Source of the DNA: Letharia columbiana
Taxonomy: Eukaryota > Ascomycota > Lecanoromycetes > Lecanorales > Parmeliaceae
Reading direction: 5' to 3'
Assembly (NCBI RefSeq): GCF_014066305.1
Contig: NW_023501093.1
Location: 284,252 to 348,251, forward strand
Length of the DNA stretch: 64,000 nucleotides
The translations under genes and the position numbers were made by a program. This document shows, piece by piece, positions 36,811-48,529 of this stretch. The notes under the pieces were generated by a model. That model was not told the origin of the DNA. It searched no databases and was given only the letters and a program-made list of their open reading frames with translations. Every line of letters starts with the position of its first letter. Position 1 is the first letter of the stretch.

Positions 36811-38485
36811 TATTTTTTTAATTAGAATTATTAAGTAAATAAATAAGTAATTTTTAATAAGCGAATTTTAATAAGCGAGTTATTTGGTTATCGAGCGAAC
36901 TTTAATAAGCGATATTTAAATTTCTTATATTTTAATAATTATTAAATTAAATTTAAAAATTCTTTTTTTATCTAAAAGTTCTTATTTCGTTTTATAATTT
37001 TAAAAAAAAATCTTAAAATTTTAATAAAAATAAAAAAGTTATTCTAAAATTAAATAATATATATCTATTTTTTAATTAGAGTTATTTAGCTATATTTTTT
37101 TTATAATTATAAATATTAATTTATTTATTTATAATAATTTAATTAATCTAATTAAAGAGTATAATAACTTTAAATTTATAATTAATTATATATATTAATT
37201 TAAAATTTTAAAATTTTATTTTATTTTATTTTATTATATATACTAGTAAAATTAATTATTAATTATTAATTAACTTATTAATATATAATTAAGCTTATAA
37301 ACTTTTCTTTAAATTTAAACTTAAATTCTTTTTTAAGTTTTTTATTATATCTATTTTATTTTTCTTTATTTAAAAATTTTATAATTTTATAATATTAATT
37401 ATTATTTTAAGTTTTACGCGAGCGCTATAAATTAAAATAAAAATAATAAATTTTTTATATATTACTTTTTTCTTTTTTTTTTTTTTTTTATTTATTATAA
37501 TATTATAATAATTAAAAAGATAATTAGAAAGATACTTAGAAGTTATATTTTATTTTCTTCTTATAAAATATCTTTTATATATTATTATTTATAGATTTAA
37601 TAAATATATATATTATAAAATTAACGTAATAGTAATTTTATATAATAAGAAGATAAATAATAATAGAATTATAAATAATTTATTATTAAAAGAAAAAGAT
37701 AAGATTCTTTATTATTATAAAGTAAAATTAAATTTATAATTTTAATTATATATATAGAAGTAGATAATATAAATAATTTTTAATAAATATTTTATAATAA
37801 TAATCTTTTAATTAAATTTTTTTTATTTTTATCGCTATTAAGATCTTATAATTATCTAATTAATATTAAAAATTATAAATATAAAGCGATAGAAAAGCTT
37901 TTTAGAATTTTTATATTATTAAATTCTATTAATATATAATAATTTTTAAAATATATAATTTATTTAAAGTTTATTTATAAAAAGTATATAATATTAATCT
38001 TAATATAATATTAATTATAAGAGATAAAATTAAAAATATAAATAGATTTAAAAGTATAAATTTAGAGAAGTAGAAAAAGATATTATAAGAGATTAAAGAT
38101 ATATATTTTTATAAATAATAAGATCGATTATATTATAGTATTATTAGATATTAATATATATAATTTTTTTATTTAATATTTTAAAAAGAAAATATATATT
38201 TATATTAGCTATATAATTAAGTCTAAATAATTAAAAATAAAAAAGTATTATTAATAATAATAAGAGTATAATTTTATAATAAAAAGATTTAATAGAGAAG
38301 AAAATATTAAATAATTCTATCTATCTTATAATTTTAAAATAAATAAAAAAAGAGAAAGAATAAGAGATAAGTATATTATTAGATAATAATTTAAAATTAC
38401 TAATTAAATTATTTAATATAATTAAATAATCTTATAAATAAAGATTATTTTTTATCTTTATAATAATTTAAAAATTTTAATAAAA
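36811..38485. other. AT-rich sequence with short GC-bearing island
   Basis: Nothing coding. At 36859-36915 a short block repeats AATAAGCGA three times around GTTATTTGGTTATCGAGCGA; a T run lies at about 37468-37489. The rest is unrecognised RIP-saturated sequence. Confidence 0.45.
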
Positions 38486-38490
38486 GATTT

Positions 38491-39442
38491 TATTATAATA
38501 TTAGTCTCTTTAACTATTATATAATATATTATATATTATTAAAATTAATAATTATTAGCTATTATTAACTATCTATTTTATATATATAAATATTTATATA
38601 TTTTATAAATTAATAATTAATTTTTTAGTTATAATTATTCTTTTTCTAATATATCTAATATTCTATTTTTAATAGATTATAAGTCTAAAAGCGAGTAGAG
38701 TAATATTAAAATATTCTTATACTTTTTAAAAGATATTAAATTAAATCTTTAATAATTATTTATAAATAAATATATCTTATAGCGATAGCTTATTTTTTTT
38801 ATACTTATTAATAAGAGAGTTATTACTATTTAATCTCTATATAAAAAATATCGAATTAAAATTCTTATTTTATTCGAGGTTTTAAAATAATATAAGTAAA
38901 CTATTAAAAATCTTTAGATTATTTTAAGATCTCGAAATAATATAAATAAATTAAAAACTTTTATATTATTTCGAGATCTCGAAATAATATAGATAAACTA
39001 TATAAAACTCTTATATTATTTCGAGATTTTAAAATAATATAGATAAAATATTAAAAATTCTTATATTATTTTAAAGTTTTAAAATAGATATTTAAAAAGC
39101 CTTAATACTCTTTCTATTTTTTTTATCGAGGTTTTTTATAGATTTAATAAGATTAAGTAAATAATTAATCTCGAATTTAAAGTATAAATATAAAGATTAA
39201 TATATATAAAATACGATATATTAAGATTTAAGAAATCTAGCTTTTAAGACTATCGAGGAGTATTATAATATTAATCTCTTTAACTATTATATATATATCG
39301 CGTATTATTAAAGCTAATAATTATTAGCTATTATTAGCTATCTATTTTATATATATAAATATTTATATATTCTATAAATTAATAATTAATCTTTTAATAA
39401 TAATTATTCTTTTCTAATATATCTAATATTCTATTTTTAATA
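38491..39442 (+). mobile_element. TRIM-like element, copy 2 (RIP-saturated)
   Basis: 952 bp, collinear with 7107-8122. LTRs 38491-38674 and 39261-39442; perfect 5-bp target duplication GATTT at 38486-38490 and 39443-39447. The primer-binding site (38675-38693, GATTATAAGTCTAAAAGCG) and the internal array (about 38874-39080) are present, but almost every CCCG/GGGC of copy 1 is now TTTA/AAAT-like. This copy is therefore older or was hit by more RIP cycles. Confidence 0.9.
38874..39080. repeat. ~50-bp tandem array inside TRIM copy 2
   Basis: About five RIP-degraded units (core CGAGATCTCGAAATAATATA) equivalent to 7490-7775. Confidence 0.75.
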
Positions 39443-39447
39443 GATTT

Positions 39448-42400
39448 ATTAGTCTTTATAAGCGAAAATAATATATATCGACTCTTATAATTACGAATTT
39501 TATTATATAATTAAAAAATATAAATATAGAGATTTTATAATATAGAATTATTCTTTTAAGATTAATTATAAGATATATTATTATTATTTCTTATATATAT
39601 AAAATTATTAATTTATAATTTTTAGATTAGAAAAATATATAATTATATATAAATAAATTTTATAGTAAGTATTCTTTTTATTTATTACTCTCTCTTTAAT
39701 AAAAGTATATTAAAATTTAATTAGACTAATTAATTAAAATTTAACTTATTATCTTTATATATTTATTTTAATAAGATTAAATATATAATATAAAGAAATT
39801 TAATAATATAATAATTTAATATAAATAATAATAATTTTCTAGATTTATTAGACTTAATTAAATAGTAATTAAAGAATTATAATTATACGCTAAATAAATA
39901 AAAATTAAATAAAGATAATAATAGAGTAGAAGAGGCTTTTTAAATAATAATTAATAACTATAATAATAAAATTTCGAATTACTTTTTATTTTTATTATTA
40001 AAATATAAATATTTAGATATAAAAGCTTAAAAGAAGAGATTATAATAGATTTTACTATTTATTAATTAAAAAAATATTTAAAATTCTATATTATAAATTC
40101 TTTCCCCTTATATTAAACGCTAATTTTTATATTATATATTATATTCTTTATTTAAAATTTAAATTATTTTAATATTACGATAAATTTAGAGTTTAGATAA
40201 AAAAATAAATTATAGTATTTAAAAATATAAGAATTTATAATAAGTATAAGAGAAGATAAAAATTTCTTAAGTAATTATACTAGCTAGAAAAGATAATTAT
40301 TATTAAATTAGATAAATATTTATAGATTATAATATAGATATTAAAAAGCTATATAATAAAAATCGCGAATAAAATTTTTTACTAATAATATTAATTTTAT
40401 ATCTATTAAATAATATAATAACTTAAATTTATATACTTTAGCGATACTTTTTATTAAGAGATAGCGAGTTAATTAATATTATTAAAGAGATATTAATTAA
40501 TACTTCTTATAGACGAAATTAATAAAGAATAAAAAAAAAATCTAACTAATAATAAGAGGGCTATTATCTATTTTTAATTAAATTAATTATTATTAAAGTT
40601 TTATTAAGATTTATAATATTCGTCTTTAAAGTTTTAGAGTTAATAAATCTTTTTTAAGATAATTAAGAGATAGTAGACTTATTAATATACTACTTAATAA
40701 CTCTTTACTATTAATCTCTTAATTCTTTATAAAAGCTACTTCTTATATTTAATAATAGCGAAGTAATAACTTTATACTATTAAGTTTTTAATTATTTATA
40801 TTATCTATCTTATAAATCTCTTTAATATTTCTATTAAGAGTTATAATTAATTTTAAAATATAATTCTTTTTAACTACGATATCTTTTTTACGTAATAAAT
40901 ACTTTCTACTTATAGATATACTTAAAAATAAATAATACTTCTTAATTAAGATTTATATCTTAAATATTTATATTTATTAGATATATATCTTATTTTTTTT
41001 AAATCTTTCTTCTTATTAGCTTTAATATTTCTATTAAATTTATTTTTATCTTTCTTTTTTAACTTTTTAGCTTTTTCTTCTTCGATCTTATAAATAATAT
41101 CTTAAACTTTCGCTATTATATTAAATTCTTACTTCTAATTTAATTTATATTAAATTTATTTATAATTATTATTTAATTTATAATATTATAAAATTCGAGA
41201 ATTTAAAATTTTATATTTCGTATTAAAATATTTAGTTATATATCTATTCGAATAAGAAATTCTCGCTAATAAAGAGAATATAAAGAGATTATTATTAGAA
41301 TAATAAATTTATATATTTTTCGATAATTAGAAAGATAATTAGAATTCTATTTTATATTAAATATTTTAATTCTCTTCTATCTAAATAAAGTACTTTTAAT
41401 TATCTTATTCTTATTTTTTATATACTTTCTTTTATTATATATCGATATATTATTTATATAAGCTTTATATCTTTAATTATTAATATAATTCTTTTATTAT
41501 AAATAGTATAGAGATTACTAACTATATAATTTATTAATAAAATAATAATTTAATAAAAAATTAATATATAATAAAATTTCGATATTAAAGCCGCTTTAAT
41601 AGCTTCTTATAATATATTTAATATAGAAATCTAAATTTATATAATATAATAAGATAATAATATTATATTAATAATCTCTTATATTATATAAATAAAAGGT
41701 CTTTTTAAAAGAAATAAATTAATTAATTTTTAATATTTTTTAATCTTTTATAAAGTAATAGCTAAAATATTATTAATTATATATATATATTACCTATTAA
41801 TATATTATATTACTATACTTACTTTCTTACTTTTAATATTAATTTTTAATCTTTATAAATAAAGATCTCGATTTTTTTTTTTTACGATTTTTATATCGAG
41901 AGCGCGAATAATTAAAGACTTATTTTATTTAGTTTTTTTCGTAATTATCTTTTTATAATTAGAAGACTTTAAGATTTTCTTTTAATTTAAAACTTTAATA
42001 TAAAGATTAAATAGATAATTATTCAACTAATTATTTATATTATTAAAAAGATTATTAAAATTTATATTATTTTTTAAATAAATTAATTTAATATATAAAT
42101 TAATATTATTATCTCTATATAATAATAGTATAATAAAATTATTATTAGAATTAATAATTATTAATAATATATTATTATTAAATTAAATTAAAATAAATAA
42201 AATAAAATAATTATAATATAAAATATTAAATAAAAAAAATATAATAAAATATTAAGAAAGAAAAAAAGAGAGAATTTCTACTTATAGTTTTAATATTTTA
42301 AATTCTATTTAGCGTTATATTAGCGAAGTCTATTAAATTTAATTTATTAAATTAAATTATATAATATAATTATTATATTTCTAATTATTATTATAATTAT

Positions 42401-42610
42401 ATTAATTAATTTTAAAAAAATTAATTTTTTAATTAGAAGATTTATATCTAGATATTTAATAACTATATATTAAAATATATTTATTTTAAATTTTAGATAT
42501 AAATATCTTTATTTTTAAATAAGATAAAGAAGTTATAAATTTAAAATCGAATATTATTAAGAGTTATTTACTATTTTTTACTATTTTTTAATTATTTATA
42601 ATTATTAATA
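39448..42610. other. RIP-mutated sequence, unrecognised
   Basis: No recognised protein. A minus-strand reading at about 40960-41100 is lysine-rich (KKKDKNKFNRNIKANKKKDL) and could be a basic tail of a transposase or gag, but no catalytic motif was found to name it. Stops are frequent in all frames. Confidence 0.35.
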
Positions 42611-42892
42611 TACTCGCTAATAAGAAAGACGTATTATTATTATATAAATTTAATCGCGATATTAATAGTTATTATAAAAATTAAAGTTATTAAATATAGA
42701 GATATTTATTAATAAGAAAGATATATTATTATTATATAAATTTAGTCGTAATATTAATAATAATTATAGAAATTAAAGTTATTAAATATAGAAATACTCG
42801 TTAATAAGAAAGATATACTATTATTATACGAATTTAATCGCGATATTAATAATAACTATAAGAATTAAAGCTATTAAATATAGAGATATAAT
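42611..42892. repeat. Minisatellite, three 92-bp units
   Basis: Units start near 42613, 42705 and 42797, each containing TAATAAGAAAGAYRTAYTAT, TTTAATCGCGATATTAATA and AAAGYTATTAAATATAGA, with a 92-bp spacing between TAAGAA landmarks (42621, 42713, 42805). 92 is not a multiple of three, so a translated repeat is unlikely. Confidence 0.85.
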
Positions 42893-45046
42893 TTTTAATT
42901 TAATATAGATTTTAGAATAAGAAATCTCTTTCTTAATTCTTACGGGCGTATATTTATATTTAAATTAATTTAAAAAGTTCTATTTTATAAATATAAAATA
43001 TATAAAATTATTAGATTAAGTATAATAGTTAAATATTATTAATTAAGCGTAATAAGTAGAATAATAATTAGAATATCTTATTCTTAACTTAGAATAGTTT
43101 TTCTTTTATTTATTATATATTTTCTTTTTATAAAAATTATATCTAGACTTTAATAATATTATATTATTATTTATAAATTTATATCTTATTATAATTATTT
43201 AAAAAGCTATATATCTTTTAATTATAAAGTAATTTTTTTTATATAAAATATATATAATTAAGTCGCTAGATATTAGTTAATAATTTTCTTTATTTATAAT
43301 TATTAAAGAATAAGTTATATTATTAAAATTACTTACTAATTTTATTTTTATAATTTTTTAAAATACGCTTAATATAGAGAATTAAATTTAAAGCGAATTA
43401 ATTAAATTTAAAATTATATAAATTAAGATTTTCTTTATTATTTAAATAAATATAATTTAAGAAATAATTAAATTCGTTAAATTTTATAATCCGCGGATTT
43501 TTTTTAATATATAAACTTTAAAGTCTAATTAGTAATAATATAATTAGTATATATAATTAATTTATTATTTAATTTAAATATATATAATTAATATAATTAC
43601 GTATTTTTCTTATTTATAATTATACTTTTTAAACTTTATATATAATCTTTTAATTTTTATCTTCGCGAAGTCTTATTTTTACTTTACTTTAATAATTTAA
43701 ATAAGCTTAAATTAATAGTTAATAAATTATTAAGAATTTTCTAAATTTTTATAATTATTAAATTAATAGCTTTAATAAATAATAATATTATATATTAATA
43801 AATTATATTTAATATTATAATTAATTATTATATTAAGAAATATAGCGTTATTAGATATATATTTATTTTATAAAAATAATATTATTAATTTAATTTAATT
43901 ATAGAATATAGAGAAAATAATTTTATTTTTTTTAGATATAAATAATATTATAATAAATAAATATATTATAATATAATTATTATAATAATAAAAAGAATTT
44001 TTTAAAAAAAGAGAATAAATTAGAAAAGAATAATATTAAATATTCGTTATTAAACTAATTAATATTATATAATTAAAATCTTATTAAAATAAAATATTAT
44101 TTAAAGATAGATTAAGTTTAAATATTAATTAGAAAGCTAATTAAAAAAAGAAGTTAACTTTTTTTTTATTAATATATATCGTAAAGCTATATATAAGCGT
44201 TTCTTTTTATATTTTAAATATACTTTAGATATCTATAACTATATATATATACCCTCTCTTATATTTTATATATTTCGATATTCTTTATATACGCGATATA
44301 CTTATTAAAGATAATCTTATTAATCTAATTAATTTCTATTTAATCTTATATTTATTAATTATAAAAAAAGCTCTTTATTCTAATATTATAATTTTATTAA
44401 TTTATTATTTTTAAATATTAAGTTCTTTATAGCTTATAATTAATTTATTTACTTTCTTCTCTTCTTTTATTATAAAAATAAAAAAAGATATTATTTCTTT
44501 TTTATCTTTATCTATAATAAATTAATTATTATTTTTATAAAATTAAAGATATTAATTTAAAGACGAGGTCTTTTAATTAAAAGTAAAGAATATAATATTT
44601 TAATATTTTAACGTTTAAGTAAAAGATATTATAATATTATTTAAATAAGAGAGAGTTATATTAATAAGAAAGATTTTAAAACTTAAGAATAATCTTAGTA
44701 TAATAAAAGATTTAATTTTTATATATAGAAGATTTAGATAATAATTAATTTAATTAATTAAATTATTAAAGCGTATAAGTTAGATTTTAATTCTATATTA
44801 ATATCTAATAAAATTTATTTAATAATTTTAAAATATTAATATATATCTTTATTAATATAATTAGTAATTAGAATATTAATTAAATAAATATAATTTTTAA
44901 TTTTAATAATTAAAATAATATAGTAATAAATAAGTACTAGTATTAAAGCGAATAGAGTATATATTATATTAAATAAAAAAGCGTTAATAATTAAATTAAT
45001 TAAAGTTTTAAATTAATAAGATTAAATATTAATTTTATATTAATAT
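42893..45046. other. AT-rich sequence, nothing recognised
   Basis: RIP-saturated. A palindrome ATCCGCGGAT is at about 43489-43498. No family recognised up to the copia copy 2 LTR. Confidence 0.4.
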
Positions 45047-45185
45047 TGTTGAAAGTAGTAGGTGGAATACTTGGTTGATTAGATCTAACTGCAGAGAGCA
45101 TCATGAATACATGTGTCGCTAAGCCTCGGCAAACCTTCCTTGCCTCGGCAAACCTTCCAACTTAGTTAGGTGACACATTTCAACA
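45047..45185 (-). repeat. Copia copy 2, 3' LTR (139 bp, unmutated)
   Basis: Bounded by TGTTGAAA (45047) and TTTCAACA (ending 45185), perfect 8-bp inverted ends. It contains two perfect copies of GCCTCGGCAAACCTTCC at 45123-45139 and 45142-45158. No RIP changes are evident. The opposite LTR is not in view, so the call rests on the ends, on adjacency to the 3' region and on the shared TGTTGAAAT start with the other copia LTRs. Confidence 0.7.
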
Positions 45186-45760
45186 CTCCTACATACTCGA
45201 AATGCAGCTCGAATCAAACAAGTACAAAAAATGAAAACACTCCCCCTACCCCCCCCCCCATTCGAGCAAATGCCATGTCCGAACGCCGGGTGGTAAAGGT
45301 GAAGAGGACATGTGCATGGGAAAAATTCCATCCACCCCATATAAAAATTCCATTTTTTGTCAAAAAGCGGTTTTTTGAAAATTTTATTTCCAGTGCACTT
45401 GGTGCACACCAAAAATCGATCGATTGGAGGCCGGAAGATCGCGACGTCCACAATAGGGTAGGTAAGGTGAAAAGTCGAAATCTGAAAACGACTATGTCAC
45501 GTTCCGGGCATCTGGTCCTTGGCGATATGGTAGTGATGTGCGCCTCGTGCATGGTGCGCCAATGGGATGAGGTATAGGTAAGGGCGTTTTGAAAGTGCCC
45601 TGAAAATTTGATAGCGGTAGTGGTAGTAGCGCTGAAGAAATAGCTGTTTCGGTGTGGAATGGTAAGTCCGCAGAGTGCCAAGCTTGATATGGCGGCTCGG
45701 CGAGCGGCTCAGGTAGATTACTCGAGGTGTGGGGATTAATTAGAAGTAGACTTTCATATA
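45186..45760 (-). repeat. Copia copy 2 3' non-coding region, unmutated
   Basis: Left to right: pyrimidine tract (45242-45259), single copy of the CCGGGTGGTAAAGGTGAA unit (about 45285), module B (about 45340-45440, ends GGAGGCCGGAAGA), module A (about 45444-45507, GTAGGTAAGGTGAAAAGTCG), module D (about 45610-45740). Module order A/B is reversed relative to copies 1 and 3. Frames of 110, 135 and 155 codons overlap one another here on both strands; none is preserved in the homologous regions of the other copies, so I treat them as chance frames in GC-richer DNA. Confidence 0.75.
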
Positions 45761-45777
45761 AGTAGTAATATTAAAAT

Positions 45778-45957
45778 CCATTTACTTCTTAAGGTGTTAA
45801 AGTTAATTCTTTCTTAATAATAATCTATTTACCCCTTAAGGTGTTAAAGTTAACTCTTTCTTAATAATAAGCGTATCGCTAAGATATGAATCTATTTACC
45901 CCTTAAGATACTAAAGTCAACTCTTTCTTAATAATAAGTATATCGCTAAGATATAAG
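45778..45957. repeat. Tandem repeat, 45 + 67 + 67 bp
   Basis: Three units beginning CWATTTACYYCTTAAG and containing AACTCTTTCTTAATAATAAG; units two (45823) and three (45891) add CGTATCGCTAAGATAT. It lies between the copia pol end and its 3' region. Confidence 0.8.
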
Positions 45958-45989
45958 AAATAATAATTTTATAGGCGAGGTTCTAAATT

Positions 45990-48500
45990 AATAAATTCTC
46001 GAAAAAGCTTAAATTTATTCTTATATAGAGCTTTAATAAGTTTATCGACTATCTATTTATTAATAAAAATATATTTAAAATTTATATTATTATTAGCAAT
46101 TTAGCCGCGTACTTAATAATATTAAATATTAATATACTTAATACGATTATAATATTAAGAATTCTTTATTAAAGCGATTACGTCTTAATTATTATTAAAG
46201 ATAATAATTATTTAAAGCGGTTTATTAGAGCGAATTTAATTAAATAGTTCTTAAAGTTAAATAGTTTTCTTTATAATCTAAGTCTAATTAATATATTTAA
46301 TCTTATAAATAGATAATATAATAATAGCTTATCGCTTAAAAGATTAGTTAATTATCTTACTCTTTAGATTATAGATATAATCTAAGATTAATTTATAAGT
46401 ATTATAATTATTAATTTAATCGAAGTCGATATAATTAATTAGATTTTAAAGCGAACTTTTATAGATAAGATATTAGTAAATAATTATTTTAAGATATTAA
46501 AAGATATACTTAATAGCCGCGTAATAGACTTTAATAGAGTTTAAAGAATATTATAAAATTATTAATATAGCGAATATAATATTTAATCTTATATTTAATA
46601 TAATATATATAAGAAATTTAATAGCTAATTAATAAGTTTTTAATAATTTAGTGAACGCTATATAACTATTCTCGATAAAGAGTAATTACGCGTTAATCTT
46701 TATAGAAGTAAATTATAATTTAAACTTCTATATTTTATAATATCTAAGAAATTATTTAATATAAATTAATTAATCTAAATATAATATTTAATTAATATAA
46801 TTATAAGTTATAATTATATTTAAATAGTAATTATAGAGATTTAAATTACTTATTTTAAACTTAATATTAAATATATTCTTAATTTATTAAATATTAAATT
46901 AAGAAGAGCTAGTAATAAGAATATTATTTATATAAAGAATAATAATAATATTAATATCGAGATTAATAAATATATTATAATCGATATTAATAAAAATAAG
47001 ATCGATTTCTTATATATAATTAATAAAGATATTATATTATATATACGGAAATTACTTTAAACTATAGAGTATCTTATTAAGCTTATAAACTTATTAAGAA
47101 TACTTTTTCGAGATAAAATTAATAAACTATTTTATATAGATTTCCTCTTTAATATCTTTATAGAGAAAAGCGATTTTAATATTTATTTATTCTAGATCTT
47201 AATCTTCGATAATAATTAAGATAAAAATAGCTTTATAGAATATAGACTTAATTACTAAAGCGAAGGTTTTATTATAATTTAAACCTTCGCGTTATTTAAA
47301 ATTTTATATTATTTATCAAGTTTTATAGCGAGTAATTTTATTATTAGATCTATATTTTAAAGTATAAATCTATTTATTACGAAGTGCAGTACGTCTATAA
47401 GATAGATTAATAAGAGTTTAGATATTATTCTCTTCTAGTAACTTAAATTCTTCGATTATACCGCCTTTCTATTATTTATAAAAAGAATTATTTATTATAA
47501 TCTCTTTATAGATCTTCGACTTATATAGCTCTATATTTATAATTTAAATAATTATAATATAAAGTATAAAAGAGTTTAGAGAGAGATTTCGAGGAATTAA
47601 GTAAGGATAATTAGAATATAAAGATATATCGCTTTATATCGTCGAGGTAAATCGAGGTATAATAATAGAAATACTTATATCGAAGTTAAAAGAAGTTATT
47701 ATAAGCTTTAAAGGCCTTAAAATAGATCTAAATAACTAAATAAGTTTATTTATATCTATTATATTTATAGAAAAGAAATTTTTTAGTTAAGGGAGATATT
47801 ATAGATCTAGATATATTCCTCTCTATAGCTAAATTATTTAGCGATTAAAGAGATATTAAATCAGATAAGAATTCGTTCTTTTCTCTACTCTATATAATTT
47901 TTAATAAATATATAATATTATTATCTAATAGTAATATTCGATAAATATAATCGTCGTTATAGTTTACGAGAATATCTTCTTAAATATAATATTATTCTTT
48001 CTTTTATTTAGTAATTAATTTTCTTATTATAGCGAAGTCTTTAATTTTAATATATTTAATATATAATAGATAAAGCTTATATCTAATATAAGTCTTATAT
48101 AAAATAAGTTTATAATCTATAATAGAGCTATAATTACGAAAATAGTTTATTACTATTATAAGCTCTAATTAAAACTTTTAATTAATATTAATATTCTTTA
48201 TAATAATATTAATAATATTAAAGAGAGTTTAATTAAGTTATTCGATAACTTTATTTTATTTAAGATTCTCTAATTAAACTAGCTCTTAAGTAATATTATA
48301 ATTAATATAATAAATATTAAAATTATAATTCTTATACTTATCTTTATAATTACTTCGTAAACGTCTAATAGTAAAATCGCTATATTTATTATAGAGTTAA
48401 AAGCGCTTAAAAGTCGTAAAGATATCGCTCTTTTATTTAATAATTTTAATCTTAAAATATTTATTATAATTATTTAGAAAGATAATAAAATATTTATCTC
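45990..48500 (-). pseudogene. Copia pol remnant (RT, RNase H; integrase by position)
   Basis: The minus strand reads REGLNYNKTFALVIK near 47270, INIKIAFLYKDIKEEIYIK (the D of DVKTAFL-type motif changed), LYINNILI with YINN at 46923-46934 where YVDD is expected, then an RNase H segment LIKNS.YYNRIKYINI near 46180 and IVDKLIKALYKNKF near 46040 (from ADGLTKAL). Stops are frequent. The region 47640-48500 should hold the integrase, but its motifs were not confirmed. Confidence 0.85.
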
Positions 48501-48529
48501 TATCGAAGTCGCGCGGGGTGATAGGTTTA

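Larger units (their letters stand above)
45047..48529 (-). mobile_element. Ty1/copia retrotransposon, copy 2 (minus strand, interrupted)
   Basis: The left end is the 3' LTR (45047-45185), followed rightward by an unmutated 3' non-coding region (45186-45760), a tandem repeat (45778-45957) and RIP-saturated RNase H and RT (about 45990-47340) on the minus strand. The element is cut at 48530 by the piggyBac insertion, and any remainder would be 50503-50700, where I recognise nothing. Its LTR sequence differs from copies 1 and 3 beyond the first nine bases, yet its 3' region shares modules with both, so it is a related subfamily. Confidence 0.85.

Noticed and set aside
40960..41100. Basic transposase tail on the minus strand
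   Set aside because: Lysine-rich translation is expected from A-rich sequence; no catalytic motif found nearby.
45186..45262. Alternative LTR border at 45237 (TGTTTTC next to the pyrimidine tract)
   Set aside because: The TGTTGAAA/TTTCAACA ends at 45047-45185 match the other copia LTR starts and give exact inverted ends; the pyrimidine tract corresponds to the internal G-rich tract of copies 1 and 3.
45214..45681. 155-codon minus-strand frame (and overlapping 110- and 135-codon frames)
   Set aside because: They overlap on both strands within the copia 3' non-coding region, start and stop without relation to the conserved modules, and are not preserved in the homologous regions at 26781-27744 and 51074-51810. 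They appear because this is the least mutated DNA.
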